From Nocardia salmonicida NBRC 13393 (GTDB lineage: Bacteria; Actinomycetota; Actinomycetes; Mycobacteriales; Mycobacteriaceae), in the NCBI RefSeq assembly GCF_001613085.1, contig NZ_BDBR01000002.1, positions 434,001 to 498,000 of the forward strand: a DNA stretch of 64,000 nt, in the 5' to 3' direction. The position numbers and the translations under genes were made by a program. Positions 27,845-38,730 of the stretch are shown here, in pieces (the stretch's first letter is position 1; every line of letters begins with the position of its first letter). Below the pieces are notes generated by a model that ran no database searches, was not told the origin of the DNA, and was given only the letters and a program-made list of their open reading frames with translations.

Positions 27845-28215
27845 CCGGGAGCATGGGACATCGTCCCGCACCGTCGGATAGTCCGCTTCGCACCTTTCTG
27901 CCTATCGCTACTGGTAACGCCAGCGGTTCGCTGCCGCATGCCCGCAGACTATTACCCCCGTATCGCTCATGAATCGCGGTACCGATATCGATCAAACCCC
28001 GCCCCGGAAACGTGCGGCGGAGCCCCGAAACGGCGGTACTCTGTGCTCTAGCTCACACGAGCACGGGCACTTGTATAACGCTCCGCCATCGCTGCACAGC
28101 CTTGCGCGAGCCCCCGTTCGGCGGACAACGTTGTCGGCCCCGTCTCGCCGAAAGCTGCCGTCCGCGGCCGGGCCACACGGCTCGGCCTGCTCCAGCGAGG
28201 AGGGGAAGTGCAGTC
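27845..28215 (+). promoter_or_regulatory. Leader and promoter region of the nuo operon (371 bp without a gene)
   Basis: The only clear elements are a CRP-like site (28042-28057), a likely -10 TATAAC (28074-28079), and the nuoA ribosome site GAGGAGGGGAAG (28198-28208). The transcribed leader of about 130 bases is GC-rich and shows no reading frame with coding character and no riboswitch I can name. Confidence 0.6.
28042..28057. promoter_or_regulatory. CRP/FNR-type binding site upstream of nuoA
   Basis: TGTGC-TCTAGC-TCACA matches TGTGA-N6-TCACA with one mismatch. It is centred about 25 bp upstream of the TATAAC -10, overlapping the -35 position. A CRP/GlxR-like regulator could therefore control respiratory gene expression from here. 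Confidence 0.55.
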
Positions 28216-28596
28216 GTGAACATCGAGGTGCCCGCACTCGTACTCGGCGCCATCGCCGCGGCGTTCGCGGTGTTCTCCGTCATCATGGCGTCGCTGATCG
28301 GCCCGAAACGCTACAACCGGGCCAAACTCGAACCCTATGAATGCGGCATCGAGCCGACCCCGCACGCCATCGCCGGTGGCCCGGGAAATGCAGCAGGACA
28401 GCGCTTTCCGGTGAAGTACTACCTGACGGCGATGCTGTTCATCATCTTCGACATCGAGATCGTGTTCCTCTACCCGTGGGCAGTGCATTTCGACACGCTC
28501 GGGCTGTTCGGTCTCGCCGCGATGGCGCTGTTCATCGTCAATGTGTCAGTCGCCTACGCCTACGAGTGGCGTCGCGGCGGCCTCAGCTGGGAATGA
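28216..28596 (+). CDS. nuoA: NADH-quinone oxidoreductase subunit A
   Basis: 126 residues, three transmembrane helices. Conserved segments: [15 protein letters not shown] in the loop and [23 protein letters not shown] (acidic residues of helix 2). Part of the proton-pumping membrane arm, near the quinone site. The start is GTG 28216 with GAGGAGGGG upstream. First gene of the 13-frame nuo operon; nuoB follows after 10 bases. Confidence 0.96.
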   Translation: MNIEVPALVLGAIAAAFAVFSVIMASLIGPKRYNRAKLEPYECGIEPTPHAIAGGPGNAAGQRFPVKYYLTAMLFIIFDIEIVFLYPWAVHFDTLGLFGLAAMALFIVNVSVAYAYEWRRGGLSWE

Positions 28597-28606
28597 GTGG
28601 GAAAAA

Positions 28607-29161
28607 ATGGGTCTCGAAGAGAAACTGCCCAGCGGGTTCCTGCTGAGCACGGTCGAAGATTTCGCCGGCTACCTGCGTAAGGGCTCGGTCTGGCCCGCGA
28701 CGTTCGGGTTGGCGTGCTGCGCGATCGAGATGATGGCCACCGGTGCCGGACGATTCGATATCGCCCGCTTCGGCATGGAAGCATTCCGCGCCTCCCCACG
28801 CCAGGCCGACCTGATGATCGTGGCGGGCCGGGTGAGCCAGAAGATGGCGCCGGTGCTGCGCCAGGTCTACGACCAGATGACCGAACCGAAATGGGTGCTG
28901 GCCATGGGGGTCTGCGCGTCCTCAGGCGGCATGTTCAACAACTACGCCATCGTGCAGGGTGTCGACCACATCGTCCCGGTCGACATCTACCTGCCCGGCT
29001 GCCCGCCGCGCCCGGAGATGCTGCTCAACGCGATCCTGGCGTTGCACGCGAAAATCGCCGAGATGCCGATGGGCGTCAACCGCGAGGAAGCGATCCGCGC
29101 GGCCGAAGCGGCCGCGCTGGCCAGCACGCCGACCATCCGGATGGAGGGGCTGCTGCGATGA
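28607..29161 (+). CDS. nuoB: NADH-quinone oxidoreductase subunit B
   Basis: 184 residues, peripheral arm subunit that binds the terminal 4Fe-4S cluster N2. The ligands are visible: the tandem cysteines of [17 protein letters not shown], the cysteine of [14 protein letters not shown], and that of [10 protein letters not shown]. It passes electrons to quinone. ATG 28607 ([10 protein letters not shown]) is the family-typical start. The stop overlaps nuoC by 4 bases. Confidence 0.97.
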   Translation: MGLEEKLPSGFLLSTVEDFAGYLRKGSVWPATFGLACCAIEMMATGAGRFDIARFGMEAFRASPRQADLMIVAGRVSQKMAPVLRQVYDQMTEPKWVLAMGVCASSGGMFNNYAIVQGVDHIVPVDIYLPGCPPRPEMLLNAILALHAKIAEMPMGVNREEAIRAAEAAALASTPTIRMEGLLR

Positions 29162-29910
29162 CCTTCGATTCCCCCGACAGCACCGACAACCCTGCGGGAC
29201 AAGAGGTTCCGGAAGAATCACCCGCACAGCCGCAGCCGAAACCGGCCGAAGACGAGGTGATCGGCACCCGCCGCGGCATGTTCGGCGTCACCGGCACCGG
29301 TGATACCTCCGGCTACGGCGGTCTGGTCACTCCGGTCGCGTTGCCCGCGGGCACCCCGCCCCCGTACGGCGGTTGGTTCGACGCTTTCGTCGGCACGTTG
29401 CGCGCCGCACTCGTGGGACGAGTCATCGCCTTCGACACCGTGATCGAGAAGATCGTGGTGTTCCGCGACGAACTCACCCTGCACGTGAAGCGCGAACATC
29501 TCGTCGCCGTCGCGAGCACGCTGCGCGACGACAGCACCCTGCGATTCGAGCTGTGCCTCGGCGTCAACGGCGTGCACTATCCCGACGACGAAGGCCGCGA
29601 ACTGCACGCGGTCTATCACTTGAAGTCGATCACCCACGGTCGGCGCGTACGCGTGGAAGTGTCCGCGCCCGATGCCGATCCGCACATTCCGTCGCTGTTC
29701 TCGGTCTATCCGACGACCGACTGGCACGAACGCGAAACCTACGACTTCTTCGGCATCCTCTTCGACGGGCACCCCTCCCTGACCCGCATCACCATGCCCG
29801 ACGACTGGCGCGGCCATCCGCAGCGCAAGGACTACCCGCTCGGCGGGATCCCGGTGGAGTACAAGGGCGCGCGCATACCGCCGCCCGACGAGCGGAGGAC
29901 CTACAGCTGA
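29158..29910 (+). CDS. nuoC: NADH-quinone oxidoreductase subunit C
   Basis: 250 residues. The conserved core is near the C-terminus: [23 protein letters not shown] and [16 protein letters not shown]. The N-terminal 60 or so residues are proline- and acid-rich and poorly conserved, as in mycobacterial homologues. It is a peripheral-arm subunit next to NuoD. Translation is coupled at both ends (ATGA overlap with nuoB, TGATG with nuoD). Confidence 0.96.
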   Translation: MTFDSPDSTDNPAGQEVPEESPAQPQPKPAEDEVIGTRRGMFGVTGTGDTSGYGGLVTPVALPAGTPPPYGGWFDAFVGTLRAALVGRVIAFDTVIEKIVVFRDELTLHVKREHLVAVASTLRDDSTLRFELCLGVNGVHYPDDEGRELHAVYHLKSITHGRRVRVEVSAPDADPHIPSLFSVYPTTDWHERETYDFFGILFDGHPSLTRITMPDDWRGHPQRKDYPLGGIPVEYKGARIPPPDERRTYS

Positions 29911-31223
29911 TGACCGACACCGACTTCCGCCGCGACGAACCACCGGTAGTGACCGTCGCAGGCCAAGACTGGGACCAGGTCAGCGAAGTGATCGACGGCG
30001 GCGCCGAAGAACGCATCGTGGTGAACATGGGCCCACAGCATCCGTCCACGCACGGGGTGTTGCGCCTGATCCTCGAGATCGAAGGCGAAACCGTCACCGA
30101 GGCCCGCTGCGGCATCGGCTACCTGCACACCGGTATCGAGAAGAACCTGGAATTCCGCAACTGGACCCAGGGCGTCACCTTCGTGACCCGGATGGACTAC
30201 CTGTCCCCGTTCTTCAACGAAACCGCCTACTGCCTCGGCGTGGAGAAACTTCTCGACATCACCGAGCAGATCCCCGAACGCGCCACCGTGGTGCGAGTGC
30301 TACTGATGGAGCTCAACCGCATCTCCTCGCACCTGGTTGCGCTGGCGACCGGCGGCATGGAACTGGGCGCGCTCACCCCGATGCTGTTCGGCTTCCGGGA
30401 ACGCGAGCTCATCCTCGACGTCTTCGAAACCATCACCGGCCTGCGGATGAACCACGCCTACATCCGCCCCGGCGGACTGGCCCAGGATCTGCCCGACGAC
30501 GGCGTCACCAAGGTCCGCGAACTCCTGGACCTGCTGCCCGGTCGGCTCCGCGATATGGAGCACCTGCTCAGCGCCAACCCGATCTGGAAGAAGCGCACCC
30601 AGGACATCGGCTACCTCGACCTCACCGGCTGCATGGCCCTCGGCATCACCGGCCCCGTCCTGCGCGCGACCGGCCTGCCGCACGACCTGCGCAAATCGGA
30701 TCCGTACTGCGGCTACGAGAACTACGAATTCGACATCCCGACTACCACCGGCTGCGACTGCTACGGCCGCTACATCATCCGGGTCGCCGAGATGACAGAG
30801 TCGATCAAGATCGTCGAACAGTGCCTGGACAAGCTGCGGCCCGGCCCGGTGATGATCGACGACAAGAAGATCGCCTGGCCCGCCGACCTGGAACTGGGCC
30901 CCGACGGCCTCGGCAACTCGCCCAAGCACATCGGCAAGATCATGGGCACCTCCATGGAATCGCTGATCCACCACTTCAAGCTCGTCACCGAAGGCATCAG
31001 AGTGCCTGCGGGACAGGTATATACGGCGGTCGAGTCCCCGCGCGGGGAACTGGGTGTGCACATGGTCAGCGACGGCAGCACCCAGCCCTACCGGGTGCAC
31101 TACCGCGACCCCTCGTTCACCAACCTGCAAGCGGTGGCAGCGATGTGCGAGGGCGGCATGGTCGCCGATGTCATCGCCTCCGTCGCCAGCATCGACCCCG
31201 TCATGGGCGGAGTGGACCGATGA
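29910..31223 (+). CDS. nuoD: NADH-quinone oxidoreductase subunit D
   Basis: 437 residues, the 49-kDa subunit that forms the quinone cavity with NuoB. Conserved segments: [59 protein letters not shown], and the C-terminal DPVMGGVDR. The stop is followed by an unusual 48-base spacer that contains a second copy of the gene end (see the repeat at 31204-31275). All other genes from nuoB to nuoG overlap their neighbour. Confidence 0.97.
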   Translation: MTDTDFRRDEPPVVTVAGQDWDQVSEVIDGGAEERIVVNMGPQHPSTHGVLRLILEIEGETVTEARCGIGYLHTGIEKNLEFRNWTQGVTFVTRMDYLSPFFNETAYCLGVEKLLDITEQIPERATVVRVLLMELNRISSHLVALATGGMELGALTPMLFGFRERELILDVFETITGLRMNHAYIRPGGLAQDLPDDGVTKVRELLDLLPGRLRDMEHLLSANPIWKKRTQDIGYLDLTGCMALGITGPVLRATGLPHDLRKSDPYCGYENYEFDIPTTTGCDCYGRYIIRVAEMTESIKIVEQCLDKLRPGPVMIDDKKIAWPADLELGPDGLGNSPKHIGKIMGTSMESLIHHFKLVTEGIRVPAGQVYTAVESPRGELGVHMVSDGSTQPYRVHYRDPSFTNLQAVAAMCEGGMVADVIASVASIDPVMGGVDR

Positions 31224-31275
31224 AGCCGCACTGTCCTCATGCCCTGACCTCTCACTGGGCGGAGTAGACCGATGA
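31204..31275 (+). repeat. 20-bp imperfect direct repeat across the nuoD-nuoE junction
   Basis: TGGGCGGAGTGGACCGATGA at 31204-31223 and TGGGCGGAGTAGACCGATGA at 31256-31275, one mismatch, 52-bp period. The first copy ends nuoD, and the second carries the ATG of nuoE. It looks like a duplication of an ancestral ATGA-type overlap. Confidence 0.85.
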
Positions 31276-31988
31276 GCACTGAAAACCCCACCAGCACACC
31301 GATTCTCCTGAGCCTCAGCACCCGTCCCGAACCGTATTCGCCGCATGTGCGCGAACGTCTCGAACTGGACGCGAAGGAGATCATCACCCGCTATCCGCAC
31401 CCCCGCTCCGCACTCCTTCCCCTGCTGCACCTGGTGCAAGCCGAGGAAGGCTACGTGACCGGCACCGGCATCGACTTCTGCGCCGATCACTTGAACCTCA
31501 CCGGCGCCGAAGTGACCGCGGTCGCCACGTTCTATTCGATGTACCGGCGCACCCCCACCGGCGACTACCACGTCGGCGTGTGCACGAACACCCTCTGCGC
31601 GATCCTCGGCGGCGACGCCATCTACGAAGCACTGCAACAGCATCTGGATATCAAGCACGGCGAGACGACCTCCGACGGCGCCATCACCCTCGAACACATC
31701 GAATGCAACGCCGCCTGCGACTACGCCCCGGTCATGATGGTGAACTGGGAATTCTTCGACAACCAGACCCCCGAATCGGCACTCGCGATCACCGACGCAC
31801 TGCGCGCGGGCCACCAGGTCCGCCCGACCCGCGGCGCACCACTGTGCACATTCCGCGAGACCGCTCGCATTCTCGCCGGATTCCCCGACGAACGCCCCGG
31901 CGCCCTCGAAGGCACACCGGGCGCACCCACCCTGGTGGGGCTCGAAGCTGCTGCGGCAGAAGAGGACTCGGCAGGGGGACCGCGATGA
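31272..31988 (+). CDS. nuoE: NADH-quinone oxidoreductase subunit E
   Basis: 238 residues, thioredoxin-like 2Fe-2S subunit of the NADH dehydrogenase module (cluster N1a). The cluster ligands are CTNTLC and, about 40 residues later, CNAAC. The N-terminal helical part includes SALLPLLHLVQAEEGYV and the conserved ATFYSMY. The C-terminal tail of about 50 residues is alanine- and glycine-rich, as in mycobacteria. It overlaps nuoF by 4 bases. Confidence 0.96.
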   Translation: MSTENPTSTPILLSLSTRPEPYSPHVRERLELDAKEIITRYPHPRSALLPLLHLVQAEEGYVTGTGIDFCADHLNLTGAEVTAVATFYSMYRRTPTGDYHVGVCTNTLCAILGGDAIYEALQQHLDIKHGETTSDGAITLEHIECNAACDYAPVMMVNWEFFDNQTPESALAITDALRAGHQVRPTRGAPLCTFRETARILAGFPDERPGALEGTPGAPTLVGLEAAAAEEDSAGGPR

Positions 31989-33307
31989 CGACGCTCACCC
32001 CCGTCCTCAGTGAACACTGGGCCACCCCGCGGTCATGGACCCTGGAAAGCTACCGCGCCACCGGCGGCTACGACGGACTCCGCGCCGCCCTGCGGATAAC
32101 GCCCGACGAGGTGATCCAAACCGTCAAAGACTCGGGTCTGCGCGGTCGCGGCGGAGCAGGCTTTCCCACTGGGATGAAGTGGTCGTTCATCCCACAGGGC
32201 CCCGGCCCCGACGGCACGACGAAACCGCACTACCTCGTCGTCAACGCCGACGAATCCGAACCCGGCACCTGCAAAGACATTCCGTTGATGCTGGCCACCC
32301 CGCACACCCTGATCGAAGGCATCGTGATCGCCGCGTATGCCATCAGGGCCGCGACCGCGTTCATCTATGTGCGCGGAGAAGTGGTGCCGGTGCTGCGCCG
32401 ACTCCAAGCCGCCGTCGCGGAGGCCTACGCGGCGGGCCTGCTCGGCCACGACATCCTCGGCTCGGGCTTCGATCTCGACCTGATCGTGCACGCCGGTGCG
32501 GGCGCCTACATCTGCGGCGAGGAAACCGCCCTGCTCGATTCCCTCGAGGGCAGGCGCGGACAGCCCCGACTGCGTCCACCGTTCCCCGCCGTCGCGGGCC
32601 TGTACGCGTGCCCGACGGTGGTCAACAATGTGGAATCCATTGCCAGCGTGCCCTCGATCCTGCGCAACGGCACCGAATGGTTCCGTTCGATGGGCAGCGA
32701 GAAGTCACCCGGTTTCACCCTGTACTCACTGTCGGGACATGTCGCCCGCCCCGGCCAGTACGAGGCCCCGCTCGGAATCACCTTGCGTGAGCTGCTCGAC
32801 TACGCGGGCGGCGTGCGAGCCGGGCACACCCTCAAGTTCTGGACACCCGGCGGTTCGTCGACACCGATGTTCACCGACGAACACCTCGACGTGGCTCTCG
32901 ACTACGAAGGCGTCGCCGCAGCCGGCTCCATGTTGGGCACCAAAGCCCTCCAGATCTTCGACGACACCACCTGCGTGGTACGCGCTGTCCTTCGCTGGAC
33001 CGAGTTCTACGCCCACGAATCGTGCGGCAAGTGCACACCGTGCCGTGAAGGCACCTACTGGCTCGTGCAGTTGCTGCGCCGGCTCGAAGCGGGCCGAGGC
33101 ACCGAAGCCGACCTGGACAAGCTCGCCGACATCGCCGACAACATCAACGGCAAATCGTTCTGCGCGCTCGGTGACGGCGCGGCCAGCCCGATCTTCTCCT
33201 CGCTGAAGTACTTCCGTGAGGAATATCTCGCGCATCAGCGACTCGGCGGCTGTCCGTTCGACCCGGCCGCATCGACCGTGTGGGCACCAGCGAAAGAGGA
33301 CAAATGA
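31985..33307 (+). CDS. nuoF: NADH-quinone oxidoreductase subunit F
   Basis: 440 residues, the NADH-oxidising flavoprotein. The FMN/NADH-binding glycine-rich loop is [13 protein letters not shown], then [31 protein letters not shown], and the 4Fe-4S (N3) motif [13 protein letters not shown] near the C-terminus. It overlaps both nuoE and nuoG by 4 bases. Confidence 0.97.
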   Translation: MTTLTPVLSEHWATPRSWTLESYRATGGYDGLRAALRITPDEVIQTVKDSGLRGRGGAGFPTGMKWSFIPQGPGPDGTTKPHYLVVNADESEPGTCKDIPLMLATPHTLIEGIVIAAYAIRAATAFIYVRGEVVPVLRRLQAAVAEAYAAGLLGHDILGSGFDLDLIVHAGAGAYICGEETALLDSLEGRRGQPRLRPPFPAVAGLYACPTVVNNVESIASVPSILRNGTEWFRSMGSEKSPGFTLYSLSGHVARPGQYEAPLGITLRELLDYAGGVRAGHTLKFWTPGGSSTPMFTDEHLDVALDYEGVAAAGSMLGTKALQIFDDTTCVVRAVLRWTEFYAHESCGKCTPCREGTYWLVQLLRRLEAGRGTEADLDKLADIADNINGKSFCALGDGAASPIFSSLKYFREEYLAHQRLGGCPFDPAASTVWAPAKEDK

Positions 33308-35817
33308 ATCCCGCATCGCGTAGCGATTCCGTGAGGGGCGGCGGTCGGGCGGCGGGTGGGCCAGCCATCGCGCCAGGCAACAGCAGCGGTGTGGTGCCCA
33401 CCGACATGGTGAGTGTCACCATCGACGACACCACCATCGAGGTGCCCGTCGGCACCCTGCTGATCCGTGCCGCCGAACTGATCGGCGTGCAGATCCCCCG
33501 CTTCTGCGACCACCCCCTGCTCGACCCCGTCGGCGCGTGCAGGCAGTGCCTCGTCGAAGTCGAAGGGCAGCGAAAGCCGGTCGCCTCCTGCACGATCCCC
33601 GTCACCGACGGCATGATCGTGCGCACCCAGATCAGCTCGCCGGTCGCCGAAAAGGCCCAGCGCGGGGTGATGGAGCTGCTGCTCATCAATCATCCGCTGG
33701 ACTGCCCGGTCTGCGACAAGGGCGGCGAGTGTCCGCTGCAGAACCAGGCGATGTCCACCGGCAGCGCCGAATCCCGCTTCGACGGAGAGAAGCGGACCTA
33801 CCCGAAGCCGATCCCGCTGTCCACTGCGGTGCTGCTGGACCGGGAGCGGTGCGTGCTGTGCGCACGCTGCACCCGGTTCTCCCAGCAGGTCGCCGGTGAC
33901 CCGTTCATCGAACTGATGGATCGTGGTGCGCTGCAACAGGTCGGCACCGCCCAGGCCGAGCCACTGGACTCCTACTTCTCCGGCAACACCGTGCAGATCT
34001 GCCCCGTGGGCGCGCTCACCGGCACCTCCTACCGTTTCCGGGCCCGCCCGTTCGATCTGGTCTCCACACCCAGCGTCTGCGAGCACTGCGCCTCCGGATG
34101 CGCGCAACGCACCGACCATCGCCGGGGAAAAGTGTTGCGCCGCTTGGCCGGTGACGATCCGCAGGTCAACGAGGAGTGGAACTGCGACAAGGGCCGCTGG
34201 GCCTTCGCCTACGCCACCGAACGTGACCGCCTCACCACACCGATGGTGCGCGGCTGGGACGGCGTCCTCGCCCCTGCCTCCTGGCCCGAAGCTCTCACCG
34301 CCGCCACCGCGGGCTTGAAGGCCGCGATCGGCAATGCCGGAGTACTCGTCGGCGGCCGAGTCACCGAGGAAGAGGCCTACGCGTACAGCAAGTTCGCGCG
34401 CATGGTCCTCGCTACCAACGACATCGACTTCCGCAGCCGGGTGCACTCGGACGAGGAAGAACGATTCCTCGCCGCCCGCATCGCCGGACGCGGTGTCCAG
34501 GTCGACTTCGCGGCGCTGGACCGGGCTCCTGTCGTCCTGCTGGTCGGGTTCGAACCGGAAGAAGAATCGCCGATCGTCTATCTGCGGCTGCGCAAGGCCG
34601 CACGCACGCGCGGGCAGCGGGTGGTCTCGCTGGCGCCGTTCGCCTCCCGCGGCCTCGAACGCATGTCGGGCGCGCTCATCCAGACCCCGCCCTGCGGCGA
34701 AGCCGATGTCATCACCTCGATCATGGCCGAGACATCGGCCGATGCCACCGAACTCATGACGCTGCTGAACACCACCGGCGCGGTCATCATGGCGGGCGAA
34801 CGGCTCGCGGGCAGCCCCGGCGCGCTGTCGGCGGTAACCCGGCTGGCCGATGCCACCGGCGCCGCGCTGGCCTGGGTGCCGCGCCGCGCGGGCGAACGCG
34901 GCGCGCTGGAAGCGGGCGCACTGCCCGCGCTGTTGCCCGGCGGCAGGCCCGTGGTGGATCCCGCCGCGCGCCAACAGGTTCGACACCGGTGGCAGTCCGG
35001 AGAACTCCCGGTCACGGTGGGCCGCGACGCCACCGCGATCCTGTCGAGCGCCGCCCAATTGGGTGCGCTGGTGATCGGCGGTGTCGACCCGGCCGATATG
35101 CCCGACCCGGCGGCCGCGCTGGCCGCCATCGACGCGGCCCGGTTCGTCGTCAGCCTCGAAATGCGGCACAGTGCCGTCACCGAACGGGCCGACGTCGTCT
35201 TCCCGGTCGCGACCGCGATGGAGAAGTCCGGCACTTTCCGCACCTGGGAAGGACGTCCGCGCCCCTTCACCGCGGCCTCGCTCGACACGACCCGCCGCGT
35301 CGCCGCCCCCCTGTCGGACCTGCGGGTATTGCATTCACTGGCCGCGCAGATGGGCGTCTCGATCAACCTGCCCGACCCCGCCGCCGCGCGCACAGAACTC
35401 GACGCGCTCGGTCCGTGGACGGGCGAACCCATCCCAGCGCCGGAACTCACCAGCCAGACCCGCCCCGCCCCTGGCCCCGGCACAGCAGTGCTCGCCGGGT
35501 GGCGGATGCTGCTCGACGCCGGTCGACTGCAAGACGGTGAACCCAACCTCGCCGGCATCGCCCGCCCGCCGGTCGCTCGGCTCTCGGCCGCGACCGCCGC
35601 CGAGATCGAAGCCGACGATGCCGATCACGTCATCGTCTCCACCGACCGCGGTGAGATCTCGGTGCCGCTGATGATCACGGACCTGCCCGACCGGGTGGTG
35701 TGGCTGCCGCTGCATTCGCCTGGCTCGACGGTCGCCGCCGAACTCGGTGTGACGCCCGGCGCCGTGGTGCGCGTGCGTCGCGCCGACGACAGGATGAAGG
35801 AACACCGTCATGAGTGA
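33304..35817 (+). CDS. nuoG: NADH-quinone oxidoreductase subunit G
   Basis: 837 residues. N-terminal 2Fe-2S ligands are C68, C79, C82 and C96. The HxxxC-type and 4Fe-4S sites follow in [13 protein letters not shown] and [10 protein letters not shown]. The next motif [15 protein letters not shown] is the extra N7-type cluster region. The remaining 600 residues are a degenerate molybdopterin-oxidoreductase-like domain, as in mycobacterial NuoG. ATG 33304 overlaps the nuoF stop; the 24-base upstream extension of the frame is not needed. The stop overlaps nuoH by 8 bases. Confidence 0.96.
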   Translation: MNPASRSDSVRGGGRAAGGPAIAPGNSSGVVPTDMVSVTIDDTTIEVPVGTLLIRAAELIGVQIPRFCDHPLLDPVGACRQCLVEVEGQRKPVASCTIPVTDGMIVRTQISSPVAEKAQRGVMELLLINHPLDCPVCDKGGECPLQNQAMSTGSAESRFDGEKRTYPKPIPLSTAVLLDRERCVLCARCTRFSQQVAGDPFIELMDRGALQQVGTAQAEPLDSYFSGNTVQICPVGALTGTSYRFRARPFDLVSTPSVCEHCASGCAQRTDHRRGKVLRRLAGDDPQVNEEWNCDKGRWAFAYATERDRLTTPMVRGWDGVLAPASWPEALTAATAGLKAAIGNAGVLVGGRVTEEEAYAYSKFARMVLATNDIDFRSRVHSDEEERFLAARIAGRGVQVDFAALDRAPVVLLVGFEPEEESPIVYLRLRKAARTRGQRVVSLAPFASRGLERMSGALIQTPPCGEADVITSIMAETSADATELMTLLNTTGAVIMAGERLAGSPGALSAVTRLADATGAALAWVPRRAGERGALEAGALPALLPGGRPVVDPAARQQVRHRWQSGELPVTVGRDATAILSSAAQLGALVIGGVDPADMPDPAAALAAIDAARFVVSLEMRHSAVTERADVVFPVATAMEKSGTFRTWEGRPRPFTAASLDTTRRVAAPLSDLRVLHSLAAQMGVSINLPDPAAARTELDALGPWTGEPIPAPELTSQTRPAPGPGTAVLAGWRMLLDAGRLQDGEPNLAGIARPPVARLSAATAAEIEADDADHVIVSTDRGEISVPLMITDLPDRVVWLPLHSPGSTVAAELGVTPGAVVRVRRADDRMKEHRHE

Positions 35818-37600
35818 TCGCGTGCTATTCCTCGCGGCCGAAGCCGGACCCGTCTTCGGCACCGACCCGCTGTGGCTGGTGGTGGTCAAGGCGCTCGGCG
35901 TGTTCGTCTACCTGATGCTGGTGCCGTTGATCGCGGTCTACGCCGAACGCAAAGTCGTCGCGTGGATGCAGATGCGCGTCGGGCCCAACCGGATCGGCCC
36001 CGGCGGCATGCTCCAGTCGGTCGCCGACGGCGTGAAGATGGCGCTCAAGGAAGACATCATCCCGGCGATCGTGGACAAGCCGATCTTCGTGCTCGCCCCG
36101 ATCATCTCGGTGATCCCGGCGTTCATGGCGTTCGCGGTGATTCCGATGGGCCCGGAGGTGTCGATCTTCGGGACGCAGACCGCGTTGCAGCTCACCGATA
36201 TGCCGGTCGCCGTGCTCTACATCCTCGCCATCACCTCCATCGGCGTGTACGGCATCGTGCTGGCCGGTTGGTCGTCGGGTTCGACGTACCCGCTGCTCGG
36301 CGGCCTGCGCTCGACCGCGCAGGTGATCTCCTACGAGATCGCGATGGCGCTGACCTTCGCCACGGTGTTCCTGCTGTCGGGCACCATGGCGACCTCCGAG
36401 ATCGTCGGCGCACAGGAAGGAACCTGGTATGTCTTCCTGCTGCTGCCCTCGTTCCTCATCTACTGCGTGTCGATGGTCGGCGAAACCAACCGGGCGCCGT
36501 TCGACCTGCCCGAAGCCGAAGGTGAACTGGTCGGCGGCTTCCACACCGAGTACTCGTCGCTGAAGTTCGCGATGTTCATGCTCGCCGAATACGTGAACAT
36601 GGCCACGGTGTCGGCGCTGGCGACCACCCTGTTCCTCGGCGGCTGGCGGGCACCGTTCCCGATCAGCCTGTGGGAGGGCGCCAACTCCGGGTGGTGGCCG
36701 CTGCTGTGGTTCACCATCAAGGTGTGGACGTTCCTGTTCGTGTTCGTCTGGCTGCGCGGCACCCTGCCCCGCCTGCGCTACGACCAGTTCATGAACCTCG
36801 GCTGGAAACTGCTCATCCCCACCTCCCTGGTGTGGGTGATGATCGTGGCCGGAGCGCGGGTGCTCGACCTCGAAGGCCTGCCCGGACAGAACCTGATCCT
36901 GGTCGGCGTGGGTGTGGTGATCACCGCGGCGATGATCGCGATGTTCCTGCGCGCCGGGCGCAGCAAGGGGCTGCCGCCGTTGCCGCCGCAGGAGCCATCG
37001 ACCTCGTCGGTGTTCCTCGGTTTCCCGGTCCCGCCGATGCCGGCCCGGCCCGCCAACGACCAACCCCAGATCAGCCTGTTCGAACCGCTCGCCGGTTTCG
37101 CGGTCACCGCGGCCACCATGTTCAAAAAGCCCAATACCGAGTCCTACCCCGAGGAGAAGGTGCCGACCGCACCGCGCTATCACGGTCGCCACCAGCTCAA
37201 CCGCTACGAGGACGGACTCGAGAAGTGCATCGGCTGCGAGCTGTGCGCGTGGGCGTGCCCGGCCGACGCGATCTTCGTCGAAGGCGCCGACAACACCGAG
37301 GAGGAACGCTTCTCCCCGGGTGAACGGTACGGGCGCGTCTACCAGATCAACTACCTGCGCTGCATCGGTTGCGGCCTGTGCATCGAGGCCTGCCCGACGC
37401 GCGCGCTGACGATGACCAACGAATACGAACTCACCGACGACAACCGCGCCGATCTCATCTACGAGAAGGACCAGCTGATGGCGCCCATGCAGCCGGGGAT
37501 GACCCCCGCGCCGCACCCGATGGCACCGGGCACCGACGCGGCCGACTACTACCTGGGCCGGGTCGGTCCGGCACCGTCGGAGCAGGAGGTACTGCGATGA
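35810..37600 (+). CDS. nuoHI: NuoH-NuoI fused frame (complex I subunits H and I in one polypeptide)
   Basis: 596 residues in one uninterrupted frame. Residues 1 to about 385 are NuoH: multi-span membrane protein with [20 protein letters not shown] and [22 protein letters not shown] proline-rich stretch follows (about 385-415). Residues about 420-596 are Nuo[18 protein letters not shown], then two 4Fe-4S motifs [12 protein letters not shown] and [12 protein letters not shown]. NuoH anchors the peripheral arm at the quinone entry; NuoI holds clusters N6a/N6b. The two are separate proteins in the actinobacteria I know. An internal in-frame ATG (37037) could also start NuoI separately. A lost stop or an indel in the assembly could produce the same picture. 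Confidence 0.88.
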   Translation: MSDRVLFLAAEAGPVFGTDPLWLVVVKALGVFVYLMLVPLIAVYAERKVVAWMQMRVGPNRIGPGGMLQSVADGVKMALKEDIIPAIVDKPIFVLAPIISVIPAFMAFAVIPMGPEVSIFGTQTALQLTDMPVAVLYILAITSIGVYGIVLAGWSSGSTYPLLGGLRSTAQVISYEIAMALTFATVFLLSGTMATSEIVGAQEGTWYVFLLLPSFLIYCVSMVGETNRAPFDLPEAEGELVGGFHTEYSSLKFAMFMLAEYVNMATVSALATTLFLGGWRAPFPISLWEGANSGWWPLLWFTIKVWTFLFVFVWLRGTLPRLRYDQFMNLGWKLLIPTSLVWVMIVAGARVLDLEGLPGQNLILVGVGVVITAAMIAMFLRAGRSKGLPPLPPQEPSTSSVFLGFPVPPMPARPANDQPQISLFEPLAGFAVTAATMFKKPNTESYPEEKVPTAPRYHGRHQLNRYEDGLEKCIGCELCAWACPADAIFVEGADNTEEERFSPGERYGRVYQINYLRCIGCGLCIEACPTRALTMTNEYELTDDNRADLIYEKDQLMAPMQPGMTPAPHPMAPGTDAADYYLGRVGPAPSEQEVLR

Positions 37601-38433
37601 GCACCGCACACATGCTGGCCGCCGAAGTCGCCGACACCTCCACCGGTGAGGGCGTGCTGTTCTGGGTACTCGCCCCGATCGCGGTGCTCGGCGCGCTGGG
37701 CATGGTGACCGCGGCCAAGGCCGTGCATTCGGCGATGTGCTTGGCCGCCACCATGATCGCGCTCGCGGTGTTCTATATCGCCCAGGGCGCGCTGTTCCTC
37801 GGCGTGGTGCAGATCGTGGTGTACACGGGCGCTGTGATGATGCTGTTCCTGTTCGTGCTGATGCTCGTCGGCGTCGACTCCGCGGAATCGCTGCGGGAGA
37901 CGTTGCGCGGGCAGCGCATCGCCGCCGCGATCGTCGGGGTCGGATTCGGGCTGCTGTTCATCGGCGGCATCGGGGCGGCCCTGCGCGACAGTGGAACGAG
38001 CTTCCCCGGCCGCGGTTTCGGAGACCGCGACGTGATCGCCGAACTCGCCGAGCTGATCTTCCTGCGCTACGTGTGGGCCTTCGAACTCACCGGCGCACTG
38101 CTGATCACGGCCACGATAGGTGCGATGGTGCTGGCCCACCGCGAACAGTTCACCCCCAAACGCGGGCAGCGCGAGATGTCGCGCGACCGCTTCCGCACCG
38201 CGGGCGAACGCGCCACTCCGCTGCCGACGCCGGGCGTCTACGCGCGACACAACGCCGTCGACAGCCCCGCTCAACTCCCCGACGGCTCCTTCGCCGAACT
38301 CTCGGTGAGCACGATCCTGCGTCACCGCCGCACCCGCGCCCACACCGAAGCCGCCGTGGCCTCGGTCGGCACGCTGCACGCGGACAAGATCAGCGACGAC
38401 AACCCGACGGCCGACGAGGAAGGCAAGCGGTGA
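37597..38433 (+). CDS. nuoJ: NADH-quinone oxidoreductase subunit J
   Basis: 278 residues with five predicted membrane helices in the first 190 (including [31 protein letters not shown], the conserved helix 3). A long hydrophilic C-terminal tail of about 90 residues follows, typical of actinobacterial NuoJ. Membrane-arm subunit. It overlaps nuoHI and nuoK by 4 bases each. Confidence 0.95.
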   Translation: MSTAHMLAAEVADTSTGEGVLFWVLAPIAVLGALGMVTAAKAVHSAMCLAATMIALAVFYIAQGALFLGVVQIVVYTGAVMMLFLFVLMLVGVDSAESLRETLRGQRIAAAIVGVGFGLLFIGGIGAALRDSGTSFPGRGFGDRDVIAELAELIFLRYVWAFELTGALLITATIGAMVLAHREQFTPKRGQREMSRDRFRTAGERATPLPTPGVYARHNAVDSPAQLPDGSFAELSVSTILRHRRTRAHTEAAVASVGTLHADKISDDNPTADEEGKR

Positions 38434-38729
38434 ACCCCCAGAACTACCTGTTCCTGTCTGCGCTGCTGTTCACCATCGGCGCCGCCGGAGTGTTGTTGCG
38501 CCGCAACGCGATCGTGGTGTTCATGTGCGTGGAGCTGATGCTCAACGCGGTGAATCTGGCGTTCGTGACCTTCGCCCGGTTGCACGACAACCTCGACGGG
38601 CAGGTGATCGCGTTCTTCACCATGGTGGTCGCCGCCGCCGAAGTCGTTGTCGGCCTTGCCATCATCATGACGATCTTCCGTGCCCGCCGGTCGACCTCGG
38701 TCGACGACGCCAACCTGTTGAAGTTCTGA
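38430..38729 (+). CDS. nuoK: NADH-quinone oxidoreductase subunit K
   Basis: 99 residues, three helices, GTG start overlapping the nuoJ stop. It carries the conserved membrane glutamates of the proton path: one in [16 protein letters not shown] and one in [17 protein letters not shown]. Length and layout match the family exactly. Confidence 0.96.
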   Translation: MNPQNYLFLSALLFTIGAAGVLLRRNAIVVFMCVELMLNAVNLAFVTFARLHDNLDGQVIAFFTMVVAAAEVVVGLAIIMTIFRARRSTSVDDANLLKF

Positions 38730-38730
38730 C

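Noticed and set aside
28060..28215. Riboswitch or structured leader in front of nuoA
   Set aside because: No recognisable aptamer, no terminator-antiterminator pair; only GC-rich sequence.
35825..37609. 594-residue minus-strand frame opposite nuoHI
   Set aside because: Histidine/arginine-rich shadow; the plus strand encodes conserved complex I subunits.
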